Assembly (NCBI GenBank): GCA_018857735.1
Contig: JABMCL010001766.1
Location: 893,001-957,000, forward strand
DNA length: 64,000 bases
Source: Alviniconcha marisindica
Taxonomy: Eukaryota > Mollusca > Gastropoda > Provannidae
Direction of reading: 5' to 3'
Shown: positions 25,201 to 34,755 of the stretch, one piece after another
How positions within the stretch are numbered: the first letter of the stretch is position 1
How the letters are laid out: every line of letters begins with the position of its first letter
Translations under genes and position numbers: made by a program
Notes under the pieces: generated by a model
Databases searched by the model: none
Told to the model about the DNA's origin: nothing
Seen by the model: only the letters and a program-made list of their open reading frames with translations

Positions 25201-25254
25201 AGTTAATGAGACAGATATATCAGGAGTCATCCTGATATATCTGTCTCATTAACT
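25201..25254. repeat. Perfect inverted repeat, 25-bp arms, 4-base loop
   Basis: The arm AGTTAATGAGACAGATATAT followed by CAGGA (25201-25225) is the exact inverse complement of 25230-25254; the loop is GTCA. Similarity stops sharply outside the arms. Confidence 0.97.
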
Positions 25255-25340
25255 CAGAAGCCAAGACCAACTGCAATAAACAACACTTGCAGAAGATGAA
25301 AAATGGCAATGACACAGCATTGTTGAAACAGTTACAAGCA

Positions 25341-25500
<160 letters not shown>

Positions 25501-25556
25501 AGACAGAGAAAGAATGACGAAGAGACAGAAAGAGGGAGAGAGAGAACGAGACTGAC

Positions 25557-25754
25557 ATTGGTGACTGCATTGGGTGATGCTCCGTTCTTGAGCAGGAGGT
25601 TGACGACCAGCACGTGGCCTTGCTGGGCAGCCTGGTGAAGTGGGGTGTAGCCCACTTTGGTGGTAGCGCTGACCGAGGCCTGGTGCTCCAGCAGGAAGCG
25701 AACCATGTTGACCTGACCAAAGTGGCACGCAGTGTGCAGAGGGGTATACCCAGC
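25557..25754 (-). CDS. ANK: Ankyrin exon 20: ANK repeats 22-23
   Basis: 198 bp, phase 0 to 0, two repeats: [20 protein letters not shown] and [20 protein letters not shown] at the starts. The acceptor is TTTCAG and the donor is CACCAAT|GTCAGT. Residues match repeats 22-23 of other ankyrins, including [11 protein letters not shown]. The donor is followed in the RNA by a long pyrimidine-rich (CT)n intron start, unusual for a donor. Confidence 0.96.
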
Positions 25755-25893
25755 CTGAAATCAAGACACAAACATGCTGACCCGACCAAGAGAAGCCATG
25801 CTGATCTGACAAAAACACAACCATGTAAATCAGACCAAGACACAGACATGTTGACCTGACCAAGACACAAACATGTGTACCTAGCCTGAAATC

Positions 25894-25971
<78 letters not shown>

Positions 25972-26019
25972 TGAGTGAGTGAGTGAGTGAGTGATGAGTG
26001 AGTGATGGTGAGTGAGTGA

Positions 26020-26105
<86 letters not shown>

Positions 26106-26313
26106 TGAGTGTGAGTGAGTGAGTGAGTGAGTGAGTGAGTGGGTGTGAGTGGGTGTGAGTGTGTGTGTGTGTGCGTGTTGACTGTTTTGGCATGGTGCTG
26201 GATATTACATGGCTCTAGTATATGTACCCATATAATTTATTTCACTACTACTTCAAGAAGAAAGGCAGCAGAAATGCGCATAACCAAATGAGAGAAAACT
26301 GCAGAAGACTGAC
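25755..26313 (-). other. ANK: Intron 19-20, almost filled by GT repeats
   Basis: 559-bp intron; about half of it is the (GT)n/(GTGA)n array at 25898-26175. A short repeat of AGACACAAACATG-like units lies near 25760-25880. Confidence 0.85.
25898..26175. repeat. Compound (GT)n-(GTGA)n microsatellite
   Basis: Two long GT blocks (about 25898-25968 and 26024-26103) alternate with GAGT-type blocks. The long His/Thr-rich open frame across it is a repeat artefact. Confidence 0.97.
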
Positions 26314-26412
26314 CTTGGTCTGCGAGTCAATCTCCGAGTCGTACTTGCAGAGGATCTCAGCCACCGGCACTTTGTCTTCCTGGGCTGCCAGGTGCATGGG
26401 GGTCAGTCCATT
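26314..26412 (-). CDS. ANK: Ankyrin exon 19: ANK repeat 21
   Basis: 99 bp, one repeat, phase 0 to 0. It starts [20 protein letters not shown], with Met in place of the usual Leu in TPLH, and ends DSEIDSQTK. The acceptor is GTAACAG and the donor is AAG|GTCAGT. Matches repeat 21 (vertebrate [20 protein letters not shown]). Confidence 0.96.
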
Positions 26413-27069
26413 CTGTTACAGCAAAACAATGCAGTCACATCAACCATCACACCCACACACAACATTTTCCCCTCCTTCTGAGTCATTTTTCTAACTCCTC
26501 ATTCATTTTCCCTTTCTCTCTTTCCCCCCACAACGCAAAGTGCTGGCACTCTCAATTCACACATACACAAAATGTGATGGTGCTAAAGAATAAAATCCCT
26601 CTAAGTCCATATATATATATATATATATCTAACCAATGGATTTCGCAGGTGTTAAAGCACATGAGAGAGAGAGAGAGAGAGAGAGACAGACACAGACAGA
26701 GACAGACACAGAGAGACAGAGAAAGAGAGAGACAGACAGAGAGAGCGAGAGAAAGAGAGAGAGAGAGAGAGACAAGACAGAGAAAGAGATAGTCAGACAG
26801 AGCGAGCGAGAGAAAGAGAGAGACTGACGTTGGTGACTGCAAATCAAAGAAGTCAATTTCTGAAGATTCCTATGCCTGTTACGCCCACTTGACCTGCACA
26901 ACAGAACTTCCTCCACCACTGTGACCGAGCACTCAGGTCGGAAGCAGCCCCTTCACTGCTGAGGCATGGGAGTGTGGAAGGGCGAGAGTTAGACCACATT
27001 CATATTTTCAGAAAATAACTGAACTACAATCAAAACGAAAATGAAACAAAACAATATTTAAACACTCAC
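26413..27069 (-). other. ANK: Intron 18-19, carrying a displaced copy of the exon 20 end
   Basis: Holds the GA-rich block at 26640-26842, described separately. The remainder is unremarkable. Confidence 0.7.
26640..26842 (-). repeat. Displaced copy of the exon 20 3' end, donor and adjoining GA microsatellite
   Basis: Compare 25330-25570: both have a GTTA..AAGCACA-type edge, a GA/GACA array, then AGAGACTGAC.TTGGTGACTGCA. At 26822-26840 this includes 13 bases of exon 20 plus the GTCAGTC donor. The copy lies upstream of exon 19 on the transcript, so exon 19 sits between copy and source. Confidence 0.75.
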
Positions 27070-27168
27070 GTGAGCTCTGGCATTGACATTAGCATCCTTC
27101 TCCAGCAGGAGCGACACAATGTCGGTGTGGCCTTCTTGAGATGCCAGGTGGAGAGGGGTGAACCCATT
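27070..27168 (-). CDS. ANK: Ankyrin exon 18: ANK repeat 20
   Basis: 99 bp, phase 0 to 0. It encodes [20 protein letters not shown] and ends NVNARAH. The acceptor is TTTTCCAG and the donor is [20 protein letters not shown] is near-identical to repeat 20 of vertebrate ankyrins. Confidence 0.96.
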
Positions 27169-27799
27169 CTGGAAAACAGATGCACCAAGACAATGACGAT
27201 TACATTTCACGGTTTGGACTTGCAAATTAAAGAGAAAAGGTTTCAAAACAGAAATGTGCAAACACTATTATTCACCAGTTAGTTCCAAGAAGCATGCTTG
27301 TTGTAAGCAGCTGAATTTGCCGATCTCATTAAAAGCCTGTCTTTATTTTCCTACCGCATTATCCCCCCACCCCACCCCCCAATACACACACTTTTTGTTA
27401 CTCCATATATTTTGCCCATTTGACTCCCGCTGAAACACATTTAAAAAGCAGGGTTCCTTTCATAATTTGTCAGCATCTTAACAAACCCAATACAAACCTA
27501 ATTCATTTATAGATACCACTTTACTAGAAGGGTTAAAATTTTTTAATTAAATTAACCTTTCAAAGTCATGGTTTCAAAGCATGGCTCTGTTTATCTTACC
27601 TTGAGAAGCATGAAGAATACAATACTAACAGCAATAACACTGTAAAAACAAGCATGAACAGCTCTGTCACTGTTGTTTTGTCTAGCTGTTAACCTTAGGC
27701 TTGGTGTAGGTTACCACTATATCAAACACACATGTAACAGTGAACCATCTGGTATGCATAGAAATAGCCATGCGATGACACCTTCTGGCATCCACACAC
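27169..27799 (-). other. ANK: Intron 17-18
   Basis: A+T-rich; nothing recognised beyond a short C-rich run near 27365-27380. Confidence 0.6.
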
Positions 27800-27898
27800 C
27801 TTGGACTCTGCATTGGGTTTGGCACCATACTCCAGCAGCGTGGTGGCAATGTCCATCTGGTTCTTCTTGGCCGCAATGTGCAGTGGGGTGTAGCCGTT
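27800..27898 (-). CDS. ANK: Ankyrin exon 17: ANK repeat 19
   Basis: 99 bp, phase 0 to 0. It encodes [20 protein letters not shown] and ends KPNAESK; acceptor GATTTTCAG, donor AAG|GTGTGT. Matches repeat 19 across animals ([15 protein letters not shown]). Confidence 0.96.
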
Positions 27899-28867
27899 CT
27901 GAAAATCAGCACTCTTTGTAAAAGTCAGTCCACTGTTGTTGTACGATGCTTTTAATGTAACCAACTTGACAAGTGGCATCAGAAATGAAAAACAATCGCC
28001 TCTTCCTTTGCAGGCACAGAAAAATGCTATTGCCACATTATATCATGCAAGTTAAACCCTGTGATATGTACTGGAACATGCTGTTGTCTTTACCCATGAT
28101 GCAATATTACAATGTAAACAAAACCTGAATGAATACATGTTTAAAAAAAAGAAAAAACGTCAGTCCACATTTCGAAAATCTCAAACATAATGTTTATGTT
28201 CACTGTAAAGCAATAACGTAGTTCCTAGAAAGCTGGCCATAAATGGACCGAAAAAGATGAAGAAAAAAGCAGCTTGTCTCATATGTATGTCTATATCTGA
28301 GACAAAGGACCATCACCCATTTCAAAAGTGAGCTGCTAGACCTTTTGTGGTCTCTGTTGTCCTCTCCTTCTGCAATTCTCTCTTTATAGAAGTTGTCCAC
28401 CAATTTGGGGGAGGGGAATGACGAAATGTGTATGTGACTATTTTCAAATTCCCTGCCACCTGGGCAGCCACATTTCATCTTCAAGCATTGGCCCAGTGTG
28501 TGTGCTGTATTTTTTTGTGTCTAAACAATGGCACAACTACCAATGCTTGAAATTTTTAACATTCACACAAATGTTAATGCATTTAACTGCACATGGAGGC
28601 TGTAAGACAGTCTGCACAAATGTGACTCGGGGAGAAAAAAAAAAGGAAAGTCCCTCGCTGCACTGGGGCGTCAACCTTGCGTCAGTGACAGACACGACAC
28701 TCAATCAAGCTACATCCCTGCCCCTATGTAGGTGCAAAACACCACTGAAACAATCCATTGTTGTATTGGATCCTCTCCAGCATGTTTTACCCCAGACCCT
28801 CTCCAGCATGTTTTACCCCAACTCCCTTTTTGTTTCATGTCCAATCCAATGCGTGCAGCTCGCTCAC
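27899..28867 (-). other. ANK: Intron 16-17
   Basis: Contains the SINE copy at 28440-28725 and, just beside it, a 24-bp direct repeat (CTCTCCAGCATGTTTTACCC) at about 28775-28820. Confidence 0.65.
28440..28725 (-). mobile_element. SINE family B, copy 1 (diverged)
   Basis: Collinear with the copy at 59870-60165: shared blocks include GTGTCYAAACAATGG, a TTTTTAAC core, GGCTGTA..GACA, AGTCTGCAC, GGGAGAAAAA and a degenerate box B region. Its box B is mutated (AAGGTTGACGCC on minus), so it is an old copy. Confidence 0.75.
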
Positions 28868-29065
28868 CTTTGCTGAGGCATGGGGGTTGGCCTTGTTCTC
28901 CAGCAGCAGCTGGGCAACGTTGACGTGGTTGTAGTGGGTGGCCACGTGCAGCGGGGTCAGGCCGTTCTTGCCCTGCACATCCGGGTTGGCATCCTTCTGC
29001 AGCAGCAGGCGTGCCACCTTGATGTTGCCGTACTTGGCGGCGATGTGCAGAGGGGTGAAGCCCTT
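28868..29065 (-). CDS. ANK: Ankyrin exon 16: ANK repeats 17-18
   Basis: 198 bp, phase 0 to 0. The repeats start [20 protein letters not shown] and [20 protein letters not shown]. The acceptor is CATTGCAG and the donor is AAG|GTGAGC. Third codon positions are mostly G/C, the strongest codon bias in the window. Confidence 0.97.
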
Positions 29066-29368
29066 CTGCAATGGGACAGACAAAAGGGTGTGCGTGTGTG
29101 TGTGTACAAATGGACTACATCAATATCTTATCAACACATTTTGCTAGACTTTGAGCTCGCTCAGTCACACATGTATATCCACCAGATTAGCTGATACCCA
29201 CTTACTCTTCAACCCATTCAGAACTCACGCATTCAGTCACTAACCTTAGTGGTGACAACCCACTTACTCTTCAACCCATTCAGAACTCACACATTCAGTC
29301 ACTAACCTCGGTGGTGACAACCCACTTACTCTTCAACCCATTCAGAATTCACACGTTCAGTCACTAAC
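29066..29368 (-). other. ANK: Intron 15-16 with exon 15 border array
   Basis: A 303-bp intron. About half of it is tandem copies of the exon 15 end and donor (29195-29385). Confidence 0.85.
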
Positions 29369-29385
29369 CTTGGTGGTGACATCAT
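29195..29385 (-). repeat. 62-bp tandem repeat made from the exon 15 3' end and splice donor
   Basis: Three units (landmark TAACCT at 29241, 29303 and 29365, exactly 62 apart). The last contains the true exon 15 end. The two extra copies keep GTCACCAC, then AAG or GAG, then an intact GTTAGTG donor. Very low divergence, so recent. Confidence 0.95.
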
Positions 29386-29566
29386 GAGAAGCACCATGCT
29401 CCAAGAGCACCTGGGCCACCTCATCGTGCCCCTCCTTGGCAGCAATGTGCAGGGGGGTGTACTTGTCCTTTGTGGTGGCATCCGCGCTGGCGCCATGCTG
29501 CAGCAACAGCACCACATTGTCCACATTGCCCAGGCGAGACGCAATGTGGAGAGGCGTCTGCTGCTC
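29369..29566 (-). CDS. ANK: Ankyrin exon 15: ANK repeats 15-16
   Basis: 198 bp, phase 0 to 0. It starts [20 protein letters not shown], the conserved [13 protein letters not shown] of repeat 15, then [20 protein letters not shown]. The acceptor is GTGAACAG and the donor is AAG|GTTAGT. The 3' 17 bases and donor are duplicated downstream. Confidence 0.97.
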
Positions 29567-30171
29567 CTGTTCACAAAAGCAGTTACATAAGCAACAATTA
29601 AAATGTAGTCCATTCACCCAGCAGCTCTTGAACCTGAGCATCCCAGTTAACAAACTCATCGTCCAGCTAGTTCCATACAAATGTCCTCCCAAATGAATGC
29701 TCTTTAAATCTTGTGTTTGTCCCAAATGATAAAAATAAACACAAAACTAATCTAAAATCTACAGTAACATCTACAAGCACTAAGTTCAAGCTGACTCGCC
29801 ACTAAATATTGCACAGATAAAGATCAGTGAATATGGGGTTAACAAAAAACAGCAAATATGTACTGTCAAAATGATTGACAGATTACATTGGTTCCACTAT
29901 ATATACATATCTCAATAAGGGAGGTAGTCTTGCTTAATGTCCTCAGATGTCAGTTGACATATTAGGGACAAGCTGAGACCAATGCCGAAGCATGGTTCAA
30001 TATAGCTTTACATCCATGGAAACCAGAATGCTCGCTAGGACGGACAGCCCAGGACGGCCACCTCGACTCTCACACAGCTCCTGAATTATATCTCAATAAT
30101 CACAGTTATCTCTTTATATACCTGCCAGCATTAAAACACAAACTGCTAGCTCTTCAAACTGCCCCACTTAC
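29567..30171 (-). other. ANK: Intron 14-15
   Basis: Ordinary A+T-rich intron with nothing recognised. Confidence 0.6.
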
Positions 30172-30369
30172 CCTGGCCTTGGCATCGACATTGGCACCAT
30201 TTCTGAGCAGGATGCGGATGATGTCAGTCTGGTTGGCACGGGCAGCCAGATGCAGGGAGGTCTCCCCACGCACAGTGGGGGTGTCAGGGTTGGCGTTGTG
30301 CTGGATCAGGTAGATCACGATGTTCATGTGACCCATGAAGGATGCCACGTGCAGAGGAGTCAGCCCAGA
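30172..30369 (-). CDS. ANK: Ankyrin exon 14: ANK repeats 13-14
   Basis: 198 bp, phase 0 to 0. Starts [20 protein letters not shown], then [20 protein letters not shown]. The RGET..HLAARA.Q motif is diagnostic for repeat 14 of canonical ankyrins. Acceptor GTCTCCAG, donor AGG|GTAAGT. Confidence 0.97.
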
Positions 30370-30700
30370 CTGGAGACACAAAATCACCAACTCAGACCCT
30401 TTGTCGAATGAAGGCATGAAATAGTGATATGCTGACTTTCTAATAACACAGTAACCCAAACAAAGCACTAGTGCATGAGAATGATGGGTCAAGGTTGTAA
30501 AATCATCAGCACAGCTACAGGTGGAAAGTGGAAGCCCTGATGAAAGACCACTTTGATTAGAGACCACCCAGAAGAAAGACCACCAAAGAAAAGAGAAAAA
30601 ACCCTGTAAAGAAACATAACCCACTGACACCCCCCCCCCCCCCCCCCCCACAGCATCAGTTTCACTGTTGACAATACAAAAATGTGGTGGGTGTACTCAC
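30370..30700 (-). other. ANK: Intron 13-14
   Basis: 331 bp with a C20 tract at 30630-30649. A short repeated GAAAGACCAC motif lies near 30540-30585. Confidence 0.75.
30630..30649. repeat. Poly-C tract (20 C)
   Basis: Pure C run within about 50 bases of the exon 13 donor, G in the pre-mRNA. Confidence 0.95.
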
Positions 30701-30799
30701 CTCCGTGGTAGCATCGATGGAAGCCCCGTACTTCAGGAGCAGCTCAACCACCTTGATGCGATTCTTCTTGCACGCGATGTGCAGTGGAGTGAAGCCATT
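30701..30799 (-). CDS. ANK: Ankyrin exon 13: ANK repeat 12
   Basis: 99 bp, phase 0 to 0. Encodes [20 protein letters not shown] and ends [15 protein letters not shown] is the signature of repeat 12 in ANK1/2/3 and unc-44. Acceptor GTTTCAG, donor GAG|GTGAGT. Confidence 0.97.
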
Positions 30800-31761
30800 C
30801 TGAAACACAGTCACACAGTTCCAGAATGTGCACACCATTCCCTCTACACCAGCCATGCATTTCAAAATAAAATATGCACTGAATGCTTCAGAGATGTGGA
30901 CTGCGAAAAGGTATGTACTGTGCATGTCAAGTGTGGCAATGCTGTTAATGCATAGTTCACGTGACTTAAGAACCATACTGCATTTCAAAATAAGCAGTAA
31001 TAGTAGTTCATTTGGCAGACATGCCAGATCAATACTGTGTCCATGACCCTCAACTGTGACTCACCAGGGCATTGACATTAGATTCAGACAAGCATGTTCT
31101 CAACCACCACAGTGACCCATGACCCACCACTGTGACTCACCAGGGCATGGGCACTGAGTTCACACAAGCATGTCCTCAAATGCTCCAGAGCCGCATGACC
31201 CCCAAATGTGACTCACCAGGACACAGGCACTGGGTTCACACAAGCATGTCCTCAACCCCTACAAAAACCCATGACCCCCACCTGTGATTCACTAGGGCAT
31301 GGACATTAGGTTCACACAAGCAATTCCTCAAACACCACAAAGTCCTCAACCAGCACAAAGACCCACGACCCACCATTGTGACTCACCAGGGCATGGACAT
31401 CAGGTTCACACAAGCATGTCCTCAACCAGCACAAACACCCACGACACCCAAATGTGACTCACCAGGGCACAGGCACTGGGTTCACACAAGCATGCCCTTA
31501 ACCACCACAAACCAACAACCACCACAATGTCCTCAACCAGCATTGATCCATGGACCCACCACTGTGACACACCTGGGCACGGGCACTGAGTTCACACAAA
31601 CATTGTCCTCAACCACCACAATGTCCTCAACCACCACAAAGACCCACGACCCACCACTGTGACTCACCAGGGCATGGGCACTGAGTTCAGACAAGCATGC
31701 CCTCAACCACCACAATGTCCTGAACCACCACAAAGACCCACGACCCACCCATGTGACTCAC
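30800..31761 (-). other. ANK: Intron 12-13, mostly an array of exon 12 donor copies
   Basis: From about 31050 the intron is tandem copies of the exon 12 3' border (see the repeat entry). The part at 30800-31040 is ordinary intron. Confidence 0.85.
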
Positions 31762-31790
31762 CAGGGCACGGGCATTGGGTTCACACTTGC
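31047..31790 (-). repeat. Tandem array of the exon 12 3' end plus splice donor (8 copies and the original)
   Basis: Unit about 75-105 bp. Each holds the minus-strand block GTGTGAACYCARTGCCC, then the CCTG|GTGAGTCACA donor, then a GTGGTTGAGGACA-type spacer. Donor blocks lie near 31058, 31131, 31207, 31284, 31376, 31456, 31561, 31658 and the true one at 31755. Six extra copies keep CTGGTGAGTC or the same GT core intact; the copies near 31284 and 31561 are mutated but still contain GT. Confidence 0.93.
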
Positions 31791-31860
31791 GGTCCAGCAG
31801 CAGCTTGGCTGTCTTGACGTTGCCGCAGTGAGCAGCCACATGCAGAGGGGTCAGGTAGTC
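31762..31860 (-). CDS. ANK: Ankyrin exon 12: ANK repeat 11
   Basis: 99 bp, phase 0 to 0. Encodes [20 protein letters not shown] and ends CEPNARAL; acceptor TTCCCCAG, donor [21 protein letters not shown] is the repeat 11 signature. Its 3' end and donor are the source of the array downstream on the transcript. Confidence 0.97.
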
Positions 31861-32420
31861 CTGGGGAAGAAAGCATCACCATTGCAATGTCCACTCCAGA
31901 CACAGTACAGACAAAAATTAATTAAATCAAAACACAACCAAAACTGATACTGAGAATCAGTCAAAAGACCATATCAAGACAGATTTCTGTGAAAAGATTA
32001 CTGTGCTGTAAGCAGCACTTGTGCAGGGATATTGAGTGTTCTGCAAGTCAAGTCTGTTTATTTTGTCACAATAAATAGCATTCTTTTTAACCTTTTACAC
32101 GTTTGGATCAAGTCTAGTCACCATAACTTTTTCTTTTACTTCAGTCCACCACCCCTTAATTCACACACACACACACACACACAGAAAAACAACTCATTAG
32201 TCTTCCCCATACTGTCTTTTCATGCTTATCTCTTTTCTTTGAACTGTCACTGAACTATCCAAACCCTCCAACTGACCATCAACTGAAACAAACATATTAG
32301 CCTGTCCCTGAAGCAGCTGTTACCTTTGAACAAGCAATGCCTCCTGGGAATCAAATCTTCCCATCTACACCCAGACTCGTGCATCCACCTACAGTGCATG
32401 GCCAGTACACTGATACATAC
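31861..32420 (-). other. ANK: Intron 11-12
   Basis: A short CA run at about 32162-32181; otherwise nothing. Confidence 0.6.
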
Positions 32421-32519
32421 CACCGTGACCTCATCCACGTTGGCCTTGTGGTACAGCAGGAGTCGCGCACAGTCCAAGTGGTCACCCTGGGCTGCCATGT
32501 GCAGCGGGGTCAGTCCATT
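32421..32519 (-). CDS. ANK: Ankyrin exon 11: ANK repeat 10
   Basis: 99 bp, phase 0 to 0. Encodes NGLTPLHMAAQGDHLDCARL and ends DEVTV. Two GT donors are in tandem (GTG|GTATGT); the second gives the canonical 99-bp exon and the conserved TV-D junction, so it is chosen. Acceptor CTTTCAG. The 5' end with acceptor is copied upstream. Confidence 0.95.
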
Positions 32520-32825
32520 CTGAAAGAAATATCACACACAGTGCTCTGAATTTTTGTGTTGTTTTTCGAAACAATGGCAGGCAATGTGCAATGGGGTCAG
32601 TCCATTCTGAAAGAAAAATTACACACAGTGCTTTGATTAAAATAAAAAAAATAAAAAATTAACAATGGCAGGCAATGTGCAATGGGGTCAGTCCATTTTG
32701 AAAGAAATACTCATTCCCCTTGGTGCTTTGATTTCATTTTCAACAACAGCATGCCATGTGCAGCAGAAAGTCTGTTCTGAAGGAACTATTACCCACAGTG
32801 CCTTGATTTCATTTTTCAACACCAC
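32491..32825 (-). repeat. Tandem array of the exon 11 acceptor and 5' end (3 copies and the original)
   Basis: Copies near 32572, 32664 and 32740 keep a TTTC(A/A)GAAYGGACTGACCCC-like start that would translate as NGLTPLHIAC, plus a CACTGTGTGTAA-type upstream spacer. Units are about 85-90 bp. The first copy keeps an intact TTTCAG acceptor; the second has AAATGG in place of AGAATGG, and the third is degraded. Confidence 0.9.
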
Positions 32826-32862
32826 CAGGGAAACATGAAGCTGATGTACAGTCGGAACCCAC

Positions 32863-32961
32863 CTTAGTTTTGGAGGAGTGAGGAGCCTCTTTTTCCAAGA
32901 GCAGGTCAACAACAGCCTCGTGCCCACTGCGAGCCGCACAATGCAGTGGTGTCAAACCATC
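32863..32961 (-). CDS. ANK: Ankyrin exon 10: ANK repeat 9
   Basis: 99 bp, phase 0 to 0. Encodes [20 protein letters not shown] and ends [21 protein letters not shown] is invariant in repeat 9 of animal ankyrins. Acceptor TTTTACAG, donor AAG|GTGGGT. Confidence 0.97.
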
Positions 32962-33580
32962 CTGTAAAAACAGATACAGAACAATCGATCAAATTACCAT
33001 CCTGTAGAAACAGTTATGGAACAAATGGTCAAACTGAGTGAGGGAAAAAAAGAAAGCCAGACCACTGAATGAGAGCCCTGTCTTTCTTTTGAAGCTCACA
33101 AGCACCACAACTCTAGAACCTACCCTACTCTCTCTGACACTCTTCTTCCGTAGCATCATTTAAATCTGCCCTCAAGACCCATCTTTTCTCCTCTGGACTC
33201 TGAATGCCTTGCCCGTGTGTGTGTGTGTGTTTGTGTGTGTGTGAGTGTGTGCGCACATGCATGTATGCATGCGTATGTGTGCATGTGTGTGTTGGAAGTG
33301 ATAAAAAAAAAAGATGTTGCATGAAGTGTTGTAATGGGTTTATGTACTTAGTAGGGTTCATTGCACTCTAGATTGTGTATATATTTTGTTGACCTTATTG
33401 TTTTTGTATCGTGTGATTCAGGTTCACGTTAGGTGTAAGCGCCTTACAAACACTCTTCTACATTTACATTACAACCTTTTCACCGTAACCTCAGCACCTC
33501 CAACCACATAAGCAGCATTACCTGCTCCAATACAAGCTAACAAATGAGGAACAAACAAAAAAAAGAGTAACAGCACTGAC
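32962..33580 (-). other. ANK: Intron 9-10 with LINE 3' end
   Basis: Mostly occupied by the retrotransposon remnant at 33060-33475, which lies opposite to the gene. Confidence 0.75.
33060..33475 (+). mobile_element. Non-LTR retrotransposon (LINE) 3' end
   Basis: On + one frame reads SSSVASFKSALKTHLFSSGL then stop, the typical C-terminal end of a LINE reverse-transcriptase ORF (SFKxxLKTHLF). It is followed by a GT-repeat 3' UTR and a TGTAAGCGCCTTACAAACAC-like terminal segment. A stop lies just upstream (CTCTCTGACA), and the element is 5'-truncated and dead. Confidence 0.75.
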
Positions 33581-33679
33581 CCGGGTCTTCTCATCGATGG
33601 TGGCCTTGTTGTCCAGCAGAAGCTGCACCATGTTGCTTTTGCCCCAACGTGAAGCAACATGGAGCGGCGTGATGTTGTT
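33581..33679 (-). CDS. ANK: Ankyrin exon 9: ANK repeat 8
   Basis: 99 bp, phase 0 to 0. Encodes [20 protein letters not shown] and ends IDEKTR. [17 protein letters not shown] is the repeat 8 signature. Acceptor TTCCCCCCAG, donor CGG|GTCAGT. Confidence 0.97.
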
Positions 33680-34656
33680 CTGGGGGGAAGGAACAGCAAA
33701 CACTCTCAATCACACAGGAAGACAAGAAGTGAAACAAACGTACTGTAATTGTAAATGTAACTTCACACACAGGACTGACTGATTCAAAAAATACATTTTA
33801 ATGCCCAGTCAACTGCAAAGGTCAGGTCCGCCAAATATCAAACGCAAGGGAAAAAAAAGAAAAAAGCTGGCATACCACGCAACAAATGAGCTGCATATTC
33901 AATGGTACTAGTACAGCAGTACTACTAGAGTATTACAGATAAGAATGAAACTTTCGGTTTCTGTGTACAGTGCTCTCTCACAAAGAGGTTTTCTTGACAA
34001 AATATCTGGATTACCAATGTTTGTCACGAGCAAGCCTAAAGGCACAAAAGTAATTACATCTGTGACAAAACAAAATTTTAACAGCACTGTAAATAGACAC
34101 ATTATAAACCACACTTTCAGTCAAAAGAAACCAGCTGGATTTTTTTGGAACTCTTTCCCTGCCTTTATGACATATGACACGCAGGGAGAAGTGTTTCACA
34201 TCTGTCACAAAGTTGTCGTAGGATGTCCTGCTCCAGTTCTGATTGTTCGCACATGCCCTGGAGAGGCACAGTTCCCTTTGGTTGAAGGAAACCAGGTTTT
34301 TTAAAAAAATTTAGATATATTTGGTTGTTAACACCCAGTCAACCATGACAGTTATATCCGGGCAAAAACAAATATCTGGGCAAAAACAAAGTTCTAGACA
34401 GACATATAATTGGTTGTTAACACCCACTCACTTTTGATGGTTATATCAGGGCAAAAACAAACTGCTAGAAAATTAATGTTTCTGACTGCCTTAACCTGTC
34501 AGCAAAACTCTTTAAGGATGGAACTGTCAGCAGCGCAAATTCTTTGGCAGGGAGAGGGTTAGTTGCCTTTCTTTCTTTCAGACACTGGACTAAGATGACT
34601 GTGCATTGAGGTGACGGTGGATAACTGAGCTGACAGTGGACTGAGATGACCCATAC
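33680..34656 (-). other. ANK: Intron 8-9
   Basis: Contains the MITE-like element at 34148-34558 and a motif copy near 33800 (TGCCCAGTCAACTG). Confidence 0.6.
34148..34558. mobile_element. Probable MITE of the CCCTTTCCCTG family, about 410 bp
   Basis: The left end (CTCTTTCCCTGCC) and right end (GGCAGGGAGAGGG) are imperfect inverse complements. Near the right side two tandem copies of a GTTGTTAACACCCA..GTTATATC.GGGCAAAAAC motif lie about 90 bp apart. Similar ends bound the shorter element at 42186-42366. Limits are approximate. Confidence 0.5.
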
Positions 34657-34755
34657 CTTTGCCTTGAAGTTGACATTGGCCCCTCTCTGGATCAGCAGGT
34701 TGCTGACGTTGGTGTTGCCGTAGTGGGCCGCAATGTGCAAGGGTGTGAACCCGCT
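34657..34755 (-). CDS. ANK: Ankyrin exon 8: ANK repeat 7
   Basis: 99 bp, phase 0 to 0. Encodes [20 protein letters not shown] and ends [21 protein letters not shown] is the repeat 7 signature. Acceptor GACTTTCAG, donor AAG|GTATGG. Confidence 0.97.
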
